A DNA stretch of 64,000 nucleotides from an uncultured Bermanella sp. (GCA_913058575.1 CAJXRF010000009.1:1-64000), one strand, 5' to 3'; positions 1 to 9,395 are shown, numbered from the stretch's first letter. Made by a program: numbers and translations. The notes: a model not told the origin generated them from the sequence alone.

Positions 1-268
1 TAACGATTTGGCTAGCGTTATGAGTGACGGAAAATACTTCCGTCACCAGTTATCTGCGCCTAAAATTTAAGAACCTGTTTTTGTTCTAACGATTTGACTA
101 GCGTTATGAGTGACGGAAAATACTTCCGTCACCAGTTGTCTACGCCTAAAATTTAAGAGCCTGTTTTTGTTCTAACGATTTGGCTAGCGTTATGAGTGAC
201 GGAAAATACTTCCGTCACCAGTTATCTACGCCTAAAATTTAAGAACCTGTTTTTGTTCTAACGATTTG
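1..268. repeat. Three 86-bp tandem repeats containing the narI 3' end
   Basis: Three head-to-tail units of 86 bp (1-86, 87-172, 173-258) are nearly identical; I count only a handful of single-base differences. The first 10 bases of a fourth unit (259-268) lie inside narI. Each unit carries a 9-bp inverted repeat (GTGACGGAA, 5-base loop, TTCCGTCAC). Each also carries the last codons and stop of narI, which lies on the minus strand and ends at 239 inside the third unit. The array starts at base 1, so more copies may lie to the left. There is no T-run after the hairpins, so they are not classic terminators. Confidence 0.9.
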
Positions 269-928
269 ATAGTTACGACGGAAGTACTTAACCGGTACGC
301 TCCATACGTGAACCAAACGGCTGAATGGGAACAATACGAACAAGCTCATGCCTAGGAACACATGTAACTTAAAGATAATGTGTACATGGCTAATAGCCGC
401 TGCCGCTTCTGCCCCTTGGAAAGTCACAACATTTTGAGCCCAGCTCATTAGCATTAACATTTCCGATCCATCTAAGTGACCAAAAGACACAAAAATACTA
501 ATTAGCCCTAAGATTAACTGAAGGTAAATTAGCACCAATATCAGATTGTCCATGGTAGAACTAGAAGCCTTAACACGATCGTTAGTGAAACGACGAATGA
601 TTAAAATGGTTAAACCGTAAAAACAGATCACACCAAAGAAACCACCCATGGCCATAGCAAAAACTTGCTTCATAGGCGCGGTAATGTGTAAGAAGTCCCA
701 CACTTGGTGTGGTGTTAATAGACCCACAAAGTGGCCTGCTAATACGGCAATAATACCCACGTGAAAAGGCATGCTGCCTTTACGTAGCATTTTGCTTTCT
801 AGCATTTGGCTTGAACCGGTTTTCCAGCTGTACTGGTCGCGGTCGTAACGTATTAGGCTGCCGACAACAAACACCACAAGGGCAATGTAAGGGTAAATCC
901 CGAACAGTAAGTTATTTAAGTATTCCAT
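239..928 (-). CDS. narI: Respiratory nitrate reductase, cytochrome b gamma subunit NarI
   Basis: NarI anchors the NarGH dimer to the inner membrane and passes electrons from quinol to NarH through two b hemes. The product is 229 residues, close to the usual 225, with about five hydrophobic segments. His56 and His66 match the E. coli heme-ligand positions, and the paired histidines in SHVHIIFKLH near the C-terminus supply the others. The ATG at 928 has AGGAGAG just upstream and follows narJ by 15 bp. It is the last gene of narGHJI. Its final codons and stop lie inside an 86-bp tandem repeat, so the C-terminal tail may have been altered by the duplication. Confidence 0.95.
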   Translation of the reverse strand: MEYLNNLLFGIYPYIALVVFVVGSLIRYDRDQYSWKTGSSQMLESKMLRKGSMPFHVGIIAVLAGHFVGLLTPHQVWDFLHITAPMKQVFAMAMGGFFGVICFYGLTILIIRRFTNDRVKASSSTMDNLILVLIYLQLILGLISIFVSFGHLDGSEMLMLMSWAQNVVTFQGAEAAAAISHVHIIFKLHVFLGMSLFVLFPFSRLVHVWSVPVKYFRRNYQIVRTKTGS

Positions 929-943
929 AATTCTCTCCTGCTC

Positions 944-1696
944 TTAAGGTTGAGTATGTGTAGGGACAAAGGCGCTAGGTGACATAATGTTCACGGCCAT
1001 TTCGTCGTTACGGGATTGTTTAGCTGTCGGTTTACCATCGCTTGAACTACTAGGGCAACCGCCGCCGTCGGTGGAATTACCACCAAATGTTACCGCTTCG
1101 TCTTCCCACACTTTGTCGATAGCTTCATTGGTGTAATCGGCTTCTTCACCGGCCACCATTTCACGAATTTCTGTCATGTTCACTTCTGCTTGGCTGTATT
1201 CCAGCAAAGCGTTAAACAAAGACGCGTATCCACTGTCTCTTTCTTCTAAGCGAGTGGCTAACACAGCCAGAATATGGCTGATGTCCATTAACCAAGCTTT
1301 GGCCCCGGCTTGATCTTGTGTGGATAAAAATTCTAAAAATAGTGGGATGTAATCTGGCAGCTCATTTTTATCAAGGGCCAGACCTGCTTGCTTGTATTGA
1401 TCAATTAAATCCACCATGGCTTGGCCACGATCACGGCTTTCACCATGTACGTGTTCAAACAATAAAAGCGATAGGTTACGGCCTCGTTCAAATAAGGCAT
1501 CGTAATCACTTTGCCAATCGAGAATATGCAAGGCACATTGGCTTTGCAAAAAATCGGTCATGGCGCTTTTGCAATCTTCACTCAAGGTAGGCTCAGCTAG
1601 GATGATCTTTTTCAATTCATCTTGGTGCTGGGCCACCCCCTCCTGGGGGTAGTCCATGAGTGCAGAAATTACTTTGAAAATCTGCATATTACTCAT
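944..1696 (-). CDS. narJ: Nitrate reductase assembly chaperone NarJ
   Basis: NarJ is a cytoplasmic chaperone that binds the NarG N-terminus and allows molybdenum cofactor insertion before membrane attachment; it is not part of the final enzyme. The 250-residue product has the family pattern: an N-terminal ALMDYPQ segment, then an acidic helical domain with LFEHVHGESRDRGQAM. The C-terminal tail, rich in Gly, Ser and Cys (GGGCPSSSS), is low complexity. The start at 1696 is one base after the narH stop, which suggests translational coupling. It is slightly longer than E. coli NarJ, with the extra length in the tail. Confidence 0.95.
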   Translation of the reverse strand: MSNMQIFKVISALMDYPQEGVAQHQDELKKIILAEPTLSEDCKSAMTDFLQSQCALHILDWQSDYDALFERGRNLSLLLFEHVHGESRDRGQAMVDLIDQYKQAGLALDKNELPDYIPLFLEFLSTQDQAGAKAWLMDISHILAVLATRLEERDSGYASLFNALLEYSQAEVNMTEIREMVAGEEADYTNEAIDKVWEDEAVTFGGNSTDGGGCPSSSSDGKPTAKQSRNDEMAVNIMSPSAFVPTHTQP

Positions 1697-1697
1697 T

Positions 1698-3251
1698 TTA
1701 TTCCTGCTCCAATGATGGGAAGTTAGCGGCCTTCACTACTTTCACTGTTTGTTTTTTAGCACCAAACAAGTTCAAATCATCGGTACCTGTTGAGCAACCA
1801 TTACCAAACGAGAAACCACAACCGTTACGGGCATCATGGGCAGCGCCAAATGTTTCTTCAGCGTAAGCTTTGTGACTAGATGGCACGACAAAACGATCTT
1901 CGTAGTTGGCCAATGCCATGTAACGATACATTTCTTCAACTTGCTTTTGAGTAATGCCCGCTTGCTTAAGCACTTCTAAATCTTCTACCTGGTCTACGTT
2001 CTCTGCACGCTTGTAAGCTCGCATGGCGATCATACGTTCTAGGGCGCGAATCACTGGCGCTTCATCACCTGCGGTTAATAGGTTAGCCAAATACTTAAGC
2101 GGAATACGCAAAGACTTAAGATCTGGAATTTCACCGTTCATGCCAACGGAGCCTTGCTCAACTGCATTTTGAATTGGGCTCAATGGTGGAATGTACCAAA
2201 CCATCGGTAAGGTGCGGTATTCTGGGTGAAGTGGCAGTGCCACTTTCCAGTCCATGGCCATTTTGTAAACAGGTGAAGCTTGCGCTGCGTCTAACCAGTT
2301 TTGTGGAATGCCTTCTTTACGGGCAGCAGCGATCACTTCTGGATCGTTAGGATCAAGGAACATGTCGCACTGTGCTTGGTACAAGTCTTTTTCGTTAGGT
2401 GTGGCGGCTACTTCAGCAATTTTATCTGCGTCATATAGCAATACGCCTAAGTAACGAATACGCCCTACACAAGTTTCAGAACAAATCGTTGGCTGACCTG
2501 CTTCAATACGTGGGTAGCAGAAAATACATTTTTCTGACTTACCGGTTTTCCAGTTGTAGTAGATTTTTTTGTACGGGCAAGCCGATACACACATTCTCCA
2601 ACCACGACACTTGTCTTGGTCAATCAATACAATGCCGTCTTCTTCACGCTTGTAGATCGCGCCACTTGGGCAAGATGCTGCACAAGTAGGATTCAAACAG
2701 TGTTCGCACAAACGTGGCAAATACATCATGAAGGTATTTTCGAATTTACCCAGCATGTCGGTTTGCATGTTGTCGAAGTTTTTATCTTTCTTACGTTTTT
2801 TAAATTCCGTTCCTAGGATTTCTTCCCAGTTAGGACCCCACTCAATTTTCTCCATGCGCTTGCCAGAGATTAATGAACGTGGGCGAGCCACTGGCTGGTG
2901 CTTACTTTCCCCAGCCGTGTGCAAGTGTTGGTAATCAAAATCAAATGGCTCGTAGTAGTCATCAATTTCTGGTAAATCTGGGTTAGCAAAAATGTTGGCT
3001 AAAATACGGTGCTTGCCACCAATTTTTGGTTGCAGCTTGCCTTTTTTAACTTCCCAGCCACCTTTCCATTTCTCTTGATTTTCCCATTCTTTCGGGAAAC
3101 CAATACCAGGCTTAGTTTCTACGTTATTAAACCAAGCGTATTCAACCCCCTCGCGAGAGGTCCATACGTTTTTACAAGTGATGGAGCAGGTGTGGCAACC
3201 GATGCATTTATCAAGGTTGAGGACCATGCCAATTTGAGCACGAATTTTCAT
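1698..3251 (-). CDS. narH: Respiratory nitrate reductase, iron-sulfur beta subunit NarH
   Basis: NarH carries four Fe-S clusters and moves electrons from NarI hemes to NarG. Four cysteine groups are visible: CIGCHTC near the N-terminus, CEHCLNPTCAASC, CRGWRMCVSAC and CIFCYP with later cysteines. The Trp in CRGWRMC is the family mark of the 3Fe-4S cluster. I place the start at 3251 (MKIRAQIGMV), giving 517 residues. An ATG at 3284 would add 11 residues with no counterpart in the family and would overlap narG. The chosen ATG lies one base after the narG stop, with AAGGAGGAG inside the end of narG. Confidence 0.96.
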   Translation of the reverse strand: MKIRAQIGMVLNLDKCIGCHTCSITCKNVWTSREGVEYAWFNNVETKPGIGFPKEWENQEKWKGGWEVKKGKLQPKIGGKHRILANIFANPDLPEIDDYYEPFDFDYQHLHTAGESKHQPVARPRSLISGKRMEKIEWGPNWEEILGTEFKKRKKDKNFDNMQTDMLGKFENTFMMYLPRLCEHCLNPTCAASCPSGAIYKREEDGIVLIDQDKCRGWRMCVSACPYKKIYYNWKTGKSEKCIFCYPRIEAGQPTICSETCVGRIRYLGVLLYDADKIAEVAATPNEKDLYQAQCDMFLDPNDPEVIAAARKEGIPQNWLDAAQASPVYKMAMDWKVALPLHPEYRTLPMVWYIPPLSPIQNAVEQGSVGMNGEIPDLKSLRIPLKYLANLLTAGDEAPVIRALERMIAMRAYKRAENVDQVEDLEVLKQAGITQKQVEEMYRYMALANYEDRFVVPSSHKAYAEETFGAAHDARNGCGFSFGNGCSTGTDDLNLFGAKKQTVKVVKAANFPSLEQE

Positions 3252-3252
3252 A

Positions 3253-6200
3253 TTATTTCTCCTCCTTTGATTTGTCTTCGCCATCTAACCAATCGATCTT
3301 GCTCATCTTACGTACCACAACAAATTCATCGCGGTTACAACCTACGGTGCCGTAGTAGTTAAAGCCGTAAGACTGTTGAGCGTAACCACCAATCATGTGA
3401 GTGGGTTTCATCACGGCTCGTGTTACCGAGTTGTGAATACCACCACGGGTTTGTGTGGTTTCAGCACCCGGTACGTTTACGATACGTTCCTGTGCGTGGT
3501 ACATCATGCTCATGCCTTCAGGAACACGTTGCGATACAACCGCTCGTGCTGCTACTGCACCGTTTACGTTAAACGCTTCGATCCAATCGTTATCTTCAAC
3601 GCCGGCTTTTTCAGCGTCAATTTCACTCATCCAAATAATTGGGCCACCACGAGAAAGGGTTAGCATCAATAGGTTGTCAGAGTAAGTTGAGTGAATGCCC
3701 CATTTTTGGTGAGGGGTAATCCAGTTCAGTACGATCTCTTTATTGCCATTAGATTTCTTATTCATAATGGGCTGAACAGTTTTTAGGTTAATGGGTGGCT
3801 TGTAAGACACATGGTTTTCACCAAAGTCACGCATCCACTCATGGTCCATGTAGAACTGTTGGCGACCGGTTAGAGTCCTCCAAGGAATGTCCTCATGCAC
3901 GTTGGTATAACCTGCGTTGTAAGACACATGTTCATCTTCCAAACCAGACCAAGTAGGCGAAGAAATAATCTTACGCGGTTGCGCTTGAATATCGCGGAAG
4001 CGAATTTTCTCTTCTTGTTTAGGCTTGGCCAAATGGGTGTGATCAATACCAGTGAACTCACCTAATGCTTCCCAAGCTTTAACCGCTACTGCACCGTTGG
4101 TTTCTGGGGCTAGGGCTAGAATCACTTCAGCTGCATCAATGGCGCTGTCAATGTTAGGACGGCCTTTTGCTGGGCCTTCCAATTTTTTGTAATTTAACTG
4201 ACCTAATAAAACGATCTCGTCGTCGGTATTCCAGTTAATGCCTTTGCCGCCGTTACCGCCGGTATCAAGCAATGGGCCTAACGAGGTGAAGCGCTCATAG
4301 GTATCTGGGAAATTACGTTCCACTTCAATTAGGTGTGGAGCAGTTTGGCCAGGAATTAAATCACATTCGCCTTTCCACCATGCTTTTACTTCGCCGTATG
4401 GCATGGCCAATTCAGCGGGAGTGTCGTGCAATGTAGGCAGTGTGACTAAGTCTTTTTCAACCCCTAGGTGACCTTTACAGGCGGTAGAGAATTGCTTAGC
4501 AATACCTTTAAAGATATCCCAGTCAGAACGAGCTTCCCAAGCAGGGTCGGCCGCTTTAGAAAGAGGGTGAATGAATGGGTGCATGTCTGACGTATTCATG
4601 TCGTCTTTTTCGTACCAAGTGGCGGTAGGTAAAACGATGTCAGAATACAAACAAGTAGTGGACATACGGAAATCAAGGGTGACCAACAAATCTACTTTAC
4701 CTTCAGCGGGCGTGTCGTTCCACTTCACGTCTTCAGGTTTATTATCGTTAGACTCACCTAGATCTTTACCCATTAGGCCGTGCTTGGTGCCCAATAAGTG
4801 ACGCAACATGTATTCGTGACCTTTACCTGAAGAACCCAATAAATTGGAGCGCCAGATAAACATGTTACGAGGGAAGTTTTGTGGATCATCAGGATCTTCA
4901 CAAGCAAACTTCAAGTCACCCGATTTAAGCTGTTGTACAGCGTAGTCTTTAGGTGTCATGCCAGCTTTGTCAGCGTCTTTGCACAAGTTAAGCGGGTTCA
5001 TGCCAAATTGTGGAGCAGACGGTAACCAACCCATGCGCTCGGCGCGGGTGTTAAAATCAATAATAGAGCCGGTCCATTTTTCTTTATTGGCCATGGGAGA
5101 AATCACTTCCTGCATGGACAATTTTTCATAACGCCATTGGTTGGCATGGTTATAAAAGAAAGAGGTACCGTTCATGTGACGTGGTGGCTTCTGCCAATCC
5201 AAACCAAAGGCAAGAGGCTGCCAACCGGTTTGTGGACGCAGTTTTTCTTGTCCCACATAGTGAGCCCAACCGCCACCAGACTGACCCACACAACCGCACA
5301 ACATAAGCATGTTGATTAGGCCACGATAGTTCATGTCCATGTGATACCAATGGTTTAATGCAGCGCCCACAATCACCATGGAACGACCGCGTGTTTTTTC
5401 AGCGGTAGATGCAAACTCACGGGCTACTTTAACCACAAGCTTAGGATCAACACCGGTAACACGTTGTTGCCAAGCTGGAGTGTAAGGCACATCGTCTTCA
5501 TAAGACTTAGCAACATTCTCACCGCCATAGCCGTTATCTACACCGTAGTTGGCCACGGTTAAATCAAATACGGTGGTAACTAGGGCATCTTCACCGTTGG
5601 CAAGCTTGATGCGTTTAACAGGAATGTTACGTTGCAGTATTTCGTCGTGTTCGGTGTGATCGTAATACTTATGTTCGTGTTCATTTTGCGCTGTGGCAAA
5701 ATAAGGGAAGCCAACCGATACGATTTCGTCATGACCTTCTTTCAAACTAATTTTAAGTTTGATGTCTTTGCCAGTCTTACCGTCTAGTTGTAGGGTATTC
5801 CACTTGCCTTTTTCACCCCAGCGATAGCCGATAGATCCGTTTGGTGAAACCAGTTCGTTGTTTTCTTCGTTAACGCCAATGGTTTTCCATTCAGGGTTGT
5901 TGTCTTCGCCAAGATTATCGGCCAAGTCAGCAGCACGTAAGAAACGGCCCTGGATATAGTTGTCGCCGTCTTTATCTAATATAACCAAATTAGGCATATC
6001 GGATTTTTCACGAAGGTATTCAGTAAAGTATTCGGTTTGCTTGTCGACGTGGAATTCTTTAATGATGACGTGACCAAAGGCCATGGCCAAAGCCGCATCG
6101 GTACCTTGTTTTGGTGCTAGCCAATCATCGGCAAATTTAGACGCTTCTGAGTAATCAGAAGTAATCACGCAGGCTTTCGTGCCTTTATAACGCGCTTCCG

Positions 6201-7005
6201 TTAAGAAGTGGGCATCGGGTGTACGAGTTTGCGGCACGTTTGAGCCCCAAACAATAATGTAGTTAGAGTTATACCAATCGGCTGATTCAGGTACGTCGGT
6301 TTGCTCGCCCCAAACTTGAGGAGATGCAGGTGGTAAATCGCAATACCAATCGTAGAAGCTTAAGCAATGGCCGCCAATTAAAGATAAGTAGCGTGCGCCT
6401 GCCGCGTAAGACACCATCGACATGGCCGGAATAGGTGAGAAACCTACGATACGGTCAGGGCCAAATTCTTTGGCTGTATAAACGTTAGCGGCGGCAATAA
6501 TTTCGTTAACTTCAGTCCAGTCAGCACGAACAAAACCACCCATGCCACGGCTTTCTTTGTAAGATTTTGATTTTACAGGATCGGTTACAATTGAAGCCCA
6601 AGCGTCTACAGGGTCTGGGTGCTGTAATTTAGCGGCGCGGTAAAGCTTAATAAGAGACTTACGAACTTTTGGATACTTTAAGCGGTTGGCGCTGTAAACA
6701 TACCAAGAATAACTGGCACCACGAGGGCAGCCACGAGGTTCGTGGTTAGGTAAGTCAGGACGAGTACGGGGGTAATCGGTTTGTTGGGTTTCCCAAGTGA
6801 TAAGGCCATCTTTAACATAGACCTTCCAGCTACAAGAACCGGTGCAGTTTACACCGTGAGTAGAGCGAACAATTTTGTCGTGCTGCCAGCGCTTACGATA
6901 ACCGTCTTCCCATTCGCGGTTTTCGTTGGTGGTAGTGCCATGGCCATCTGCAAATTCTCCTTGCTTGCGTTTGAAAAACTGAAGCCGGTCTAGAAATTGA
7001 CTCAT
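3253..7005 (-). CDS. narG: Respiratory nitrate reductase, molybdenum alpha subunit NarG
   Basis: NarG is the catalytic subunit (nitrate to nitrite, cytoplasmic face of the membrane) and holds bis-MGD and the FS0 cluster. The 1250-residue length is normal. His50, Cys54 and Cys58 in THGVNCTGSC, plus the Cys of RGCPRGASYSW, are the FS0 ligands. The Asp in YCDLPPASP is the molybdenum ligand. No twin-arginine signal peptide is present; instead there is the short NarG leader MSQFLDRLQFFK. It is first in narGHJI and divergent from narX. FNR and NarL sites lie 90-180 bp upstream, so anaerobic and nitrate-dependent induction is expected. Confidence 0.98.
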   Translation of the reverse strand: MSQFLDRLQFFKRKQGEFADGHGTTTNENREWEDGYRKRWQHDKIVRSTHGVNCTGSCSWKVYVKDGLITWETQQTDYPRTRPDLPNHEPRGCPRGASYSWYVYSANRLKYPKVRKSLIKLYRAAKLQHPDPVDAWASIVTDPVKSKSYKESRGMGGFVRADWTEVNEIIAAANVYTAKEFGPDRIVGFSPIPAMSMVSYAAGARYLSLIGGHCLSFYDWYCDLPPASPQVWGEQTDVPESADWYNSNYIIVWGSNVPQTRTPDAHFLTEARYKGTKACVITSDYSEASKFADDWLAPKQGTDAALAMAFGHVIIKEFHVDKQTEYFTEYLREKSDMPNLVILDKDGDNYIQGRFLRAADLADNLGEDNNPEWKTIGVNEENNELVSPNGSIGYRWGEKGKWNTLQLDGKTGKDIKLKISLKEGHDEIVSVGFPYFATAQNEHEHKYYDHTEHDEILQRNIPVKRIKLANGEDALVTTVFDLTVANYGVDNGYGGENVAKSYEDDVPYTPAWQQRVTGVDPKLVVKVAREFASTAEKTRGRSMVIVGAALNHWYHMDMNYRGLINMLMLCGCVGQSGGGWAHYVGQEKLRPQTGWQPLAFGLDWQKPPRHMNGTSFFYNHANQWRYEKLSMQEVISPMANKEKWTGSIIDFNTRAERMGWLPSAPQFGMNPLNLCKDADKAGMTPKDYAVQQLKSGDLKFACEDPDDPQNFPRNMFIWRSNLLGSSGKGHEYMLRHLLGTKHGLMGKDLGESNDNKPEDVKWNDTPAEGKVDLLVTLDFRMSTTCLYSDIVLPTATWYEKDDMNTSDMHPFIHPLSKAADPAWEARSDWDIFKGIAKQFSTACKGHLGVEKDLVTLPTLHDTPAELAMPYGEVKAWWKGECDLIPGQTAPHLIEVERNFPDTYERFTSLGPLLDTGGNGGKGINWNTDDEIVLLGQLNYKKLEGPAKGRPNIDSAIDAAEVILALAPETNGAVAVKAWEALGEFTGIDHTHLAKPKQEEKIRFRDIQAQPRKIISSPTWSGLEDEHVSYNAGYTNVHEDIPWRTLTGRQQFYMDHEWMRDFGENHVSYKPPINLKTVQPIMNKKSNGNKEIVLNWITPHQKWGIHSTYSDNLLMLTLSRGGPIIWMSEIDAEKAGVEDNDWIEAFNVNGAVAARAVVSQRVPEGMSMMYHAQERIVNVPGAETTQTRGGIHNSVTRAVMKPTHMIGGYAQQSYGFNYYGTVGCNRDEFVVVRKMSKIDWLDGEDKSKEEK

Positions 7006-7070
7006 ATATACCTCTCTTCAAGCATTGGCTTTACACAGCCCAATTAATTAATTTGTCTTCCTGACGCGAC

Positions 7071-7111
7071 TATAAAGCCTTAATAGCTATGATTAACTTG
7101 ATGTATATCAA
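7071..7111 (-). promoter_or_regulatory. FNR-activated narG promoter
   Basis: TTGATGTATATCAA at 7098-7111 is a perfect match to the FNR consensus TTGAT-N4-ATCAA. Reading toward narG, TTTATA (7076-7071) would be a -10 element. That puts the transcript start near 7064 and centres the FNR box about 41 bases upstream, the class II FNR arrangement. This implies activation under low oxygen. The geometry is inferred; no start site has been mapped. Confidence 0.85.
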
Positions 7112-7148
7112 GGTTAGTGTTTTACCACTGCGTTATAGGGAGGGGGTG

Positions 7149-7181
7149 TACCTACTAAGTGGTATGGTGGGTATTACCCAT
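7149..7181. promoter_or_regulatory. NarL heptamer sites upstream of narG
   Basis: TACCTAC-TA-AGTGGTA at 7149-7164 is an inverted 7-2-7 pair, the preferred NarL arrangement, with one deviation from TACYYMT. TACCCAT at 7175-7181 is a perfect heptamer, with GTGGGTA at 7167-7173 just before it. The sites lie about 90-115 bases upstream of the predicted narG start, the distance used by nitrate-activated nar promoters. They could also serve narX on the other side. Confidence 0.75.
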
Positions 7182-7240
7182 GAATTAGCTGTTTATGCCC
7201 TAAAAGGTAAGGCGGTCGGTATAATAGGATTTTTGAAATA

Positions 7241-9127
7241 ATGATGCGTTTTATTATGTTTAGTAAGGTTAAGAACTCCATCGTCTTTCGCATTGGCGCT
7301 TTAATGACTGCTATGACTATTATGGCGTTGCTAAGCATGTTTAGTTCTTTTGTTATATCTGAAATGGCCAGTTCAGATGCCGCGGCAATTAACCAGTCTG
7401 GGTCGTTACGTAAAACCAGCTACGAGCTATTGAGTTACGCCTTTTTAGTGAAAGAAAGTGAAGAGTTATTCGGCCAGCGCATAAACAGTTTCGAAAATAC
7501 ATTATCCAGTTCGGTGGTGCTGAATAATGTGAATAAGTTAGAGCGTGGTGATGAAATATTTGATTTATACCAATCTATAAAAGATGACTGGTTTTATAAA
7601 ATTAAGCCGCTTTTAATTAAAACGAATTTGCAAAAAGATAACTTAAAAAATAATGATGTAGCTAAAGATCCGCTTCTTAATGAAATGAATATTTTTGTAA
7701 AAAGCATTGACGAATTAGTAGTGCTATATCAAACCGATGCCGAAAACAAAATTGAAATGCTGCGAATTATTCAAATCATTTCTTTATTTGGTACCTTAAT
7801 TTTAGTCTTCGTGGCCATGAACAGTGTTTCGATGCACATTGAAAAACCCCTTGTGCAATTAACCGAAATGGCCAAGCGTGTCTCCAATGGTCAATTAAAT
7901 GAACAGGTAGAAATTGATAATAAAGATGAATTAGGTGTATTGGCCGACAGTTTTAACAGCATGAGTGAAGCGCTGGTAGACATGTATGAAAAACTTGAAG
8001 ATAAGGTAGAAAATAAAACTCGTCAATTGAAATCATCCAACGATATATTGCAATTCTTAATTGAAACCGCAAGACGCATCAATGAAGGGTTAGGCGGAGA
8101 TACCGATTTTCAACCTATCTTAGATAGGGTGGCATCGTTAAGCGGCATAAAAGATATGGATTTGTGCTTAAGCACTGATAAGTCAGTCAACCCTTATATT
8201 CATATGGTGGTGGAAGAAGATAAAACTTTAAGAGCTGAATGCGACAGTCACCACTGTAATGATTGCGTGGGTGAAGGGTGCTTTGTTTCCTCAGAGAAAG
8301 GCAGCTACAGTGTTAAATTCCCCCTTGTGCAGGATGAATTAAATTACGGTGTATTAGTGGCCCGTGTGCAATACAACCAGGGTTTGCAGCAATGGCAGCA
8401 TGATTTAATTCAATCCGTGGCCGATCAAATTTCCATGGCGCTCAGTTTGGATAGGCGCAGCAGTCAAGATAGGCGCATGTCTTTACTAAATGAGCGAACC
8501 ATTATTGCTCGTGAACTTCATGACTCGTTGGCGCAATCGTTATCTTACTTAAAAATACAGGTGATGCGTTTACAAAAAGGCCATGAAAAGGGCATTGATG
8601 AAAAAATGTTCCAAGAGTTAATTGGTGAACTACGAGAGGGGCTAGGTGGGGCTTATCGTCAGTTAAGAGAATTGCTGTCTACCTTCCGCTTGCAAATTGA
8701 TGGTAGCGGGTTAAAAGGGGCCATGATTAGCGCGTTTGATCAACTGAATACGCGCAGCGATATGCAGGTGAATTTAAACTATCAAATTGATTCTGTATTG
8801 CTCAGCCCTAATGAAGAAATTCATTTGCTGCAAATCAGTAAAGAGGCGGTTCAAAATGCCATCTATCACTCAAAAGGTACTCGGGTGGATATAGATGTTT
8901 TGGTGCAGAATGGGGATGTATTGTTAACCATTAAGGATGATGGTATGGGTATTAAAGATGATCCAGGCAAACTAAATCATTATGGATTGGCCATTATGAA
9001 TGAGCGGGGTAGAAACCTGGCGGGGGATATAACCATTTTCCGTCGTGAAGAAGGGGGAACACAAGTAGAGGTTCAATTTACACCGGATAGTCGCAGCGCT
9101 AATAAAGCTGTTTTTCACGAGGCTTAG
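7241..9127 (+). CDS. narX: Nitrate/nitrite sensor histidine kinase NarX
   Basis: This inner-membrane kinase detects periplasmic nitrate or nitrite and phosphorylates NarL. In order it has TM1 (about residues 18-40), a periplasmic domain starting with a P-box-like stretch (AAAINQSGSLRKTSYELL), TM2 (about 176-198), HAMP, a central module with a Cys cluster (C334, C339, C342, C347), a HisKA_3 box with His427 in ELHDSLAQ, and an HATPase domain (DDGMGIKDD). Its 628 residues are slightly more than E. coli NarX. It is divergent from narG. AGGA lies 11 bases before the chosen ATG; ATGs at 7244 and 7256 are also possible. Its partner narL is 12 kb away. NarQ is an alternative name, but the P-box and gene position favour NarX. 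Confidence 0.9.
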   Translation: MMRFIMFSKVKNSIVFRIGALMTAMTIMALLSMFSSFVISEMASSDAAAINQSGSLRKTSYELLSYAFLVKESEELFGQRINSFENTLSSSVVLNNVNKLERGDEIFDLYQSIKDDWFYKIKPLLIKTNLQKDNLKNNDVAKDPLLNEMNIFVKSIDELVVLYQTDAENKIEMLRIIQIISLFGTLILVFVAMNSVSMHIEKPLVQLTEMAKRVSNGQLNEQVEIDNKDELGVLADSFNSMSEALVDMYEKLEDKVENKTRQLKSSNDILQFLIETARRINEGLGGDTDFQPILDRVASLSGIKDMDLCLSTDKSVNPYIHMVVEEDKTLRAECDSHHCNDCVGEGCFVSSEKGSYSVKFPLVQDELNYGVLVARVQYNQGLQQWQHDLIQSVADQISMALSLDRRSSQDRRMSLLNERTIIARELHDSLAQSLSYLKIQVMRLQKGHEKGIDEKMFQELIGELREGLGGAYRQLRELLSTFRLQIDGSGLKGAMISAFDQLNTRSDMQVNLNYQIDSVLLSPNEEIHLLQISKEAVQNAIYHSKGTRVDIDVLVQNGDVLLTIKDDGMGIKDDPGKLNHYGLAIMNERGRNLAGDITIFRREEGGTQVEVQFTPDSRSANKAVFHEA

Positions 9128-9137
9128 CCTAAACCCC

Positions 9138-9170
9138 TTGGCTGTACCATTATGGTGCGGCCAATTTTTT
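9138..9170 (+). terminator. Terminator of narX
   Basis: A 12-bp stem with two G-U pairs starts at TTGGCTGTACCA and closes with TGGTGCGGCCAA, directly followed by six T. It lies 11 bp after the narX stop. Confidence 0.85.
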
Positions 9171-9326
9171 CTGTAAAAATCCTTCATAAAACTCCCCAAA
9201 AAGTTAATTTTCCGAGCCAAGATAGTGCGCTTAAGGCTGCCTTTTAGTGCATAAATAGGCAGGGAATAAGGCGTTAAATTCAGGCACTTACAAAGGCCTT
9301 TTTTCATGCTTAAATCCTAATTAAAC

Positions 9327-9367
9327 TTGATGTTGATCATGTTTGTGGCGGTACTTAACCGTATTAT
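9327..9367 (+). promoter_or_regulatory. FNR-type promoter of the first CBS protein
   Basis: TTGATGTTGATCAT at 9327-9340 matches the FNR consensus at all but the last base. TATTAT at 9362-9367 is a good -10. The predicted start near 9374 puts the FNR box centre about 41 bases upstream, as in class II FNR promoters. This ties the CBS gene to the same low-oxygen signal as narG. Confidence 0.75.
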
Positions 9368-9395
9368 GGAACCATAAGAGTACGGAGGGAAAAAC

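Noticed and set aside
1-268. CRISPR array
   Set aside because: The units are 86 bp and repeat throughout; there are no unique spacers between short repeats and no cas genes.
3252-3284. narH start at 3284
   Set aside because: It adds 11 residues with no family counterpart and overlaps narG; the ATG at 3251 has AAGGAGGAG.
8972-9307. 111-codon minus-strand gene
   Set aside because: It overlaps the narX end and its terminator and has no site or family pattern.
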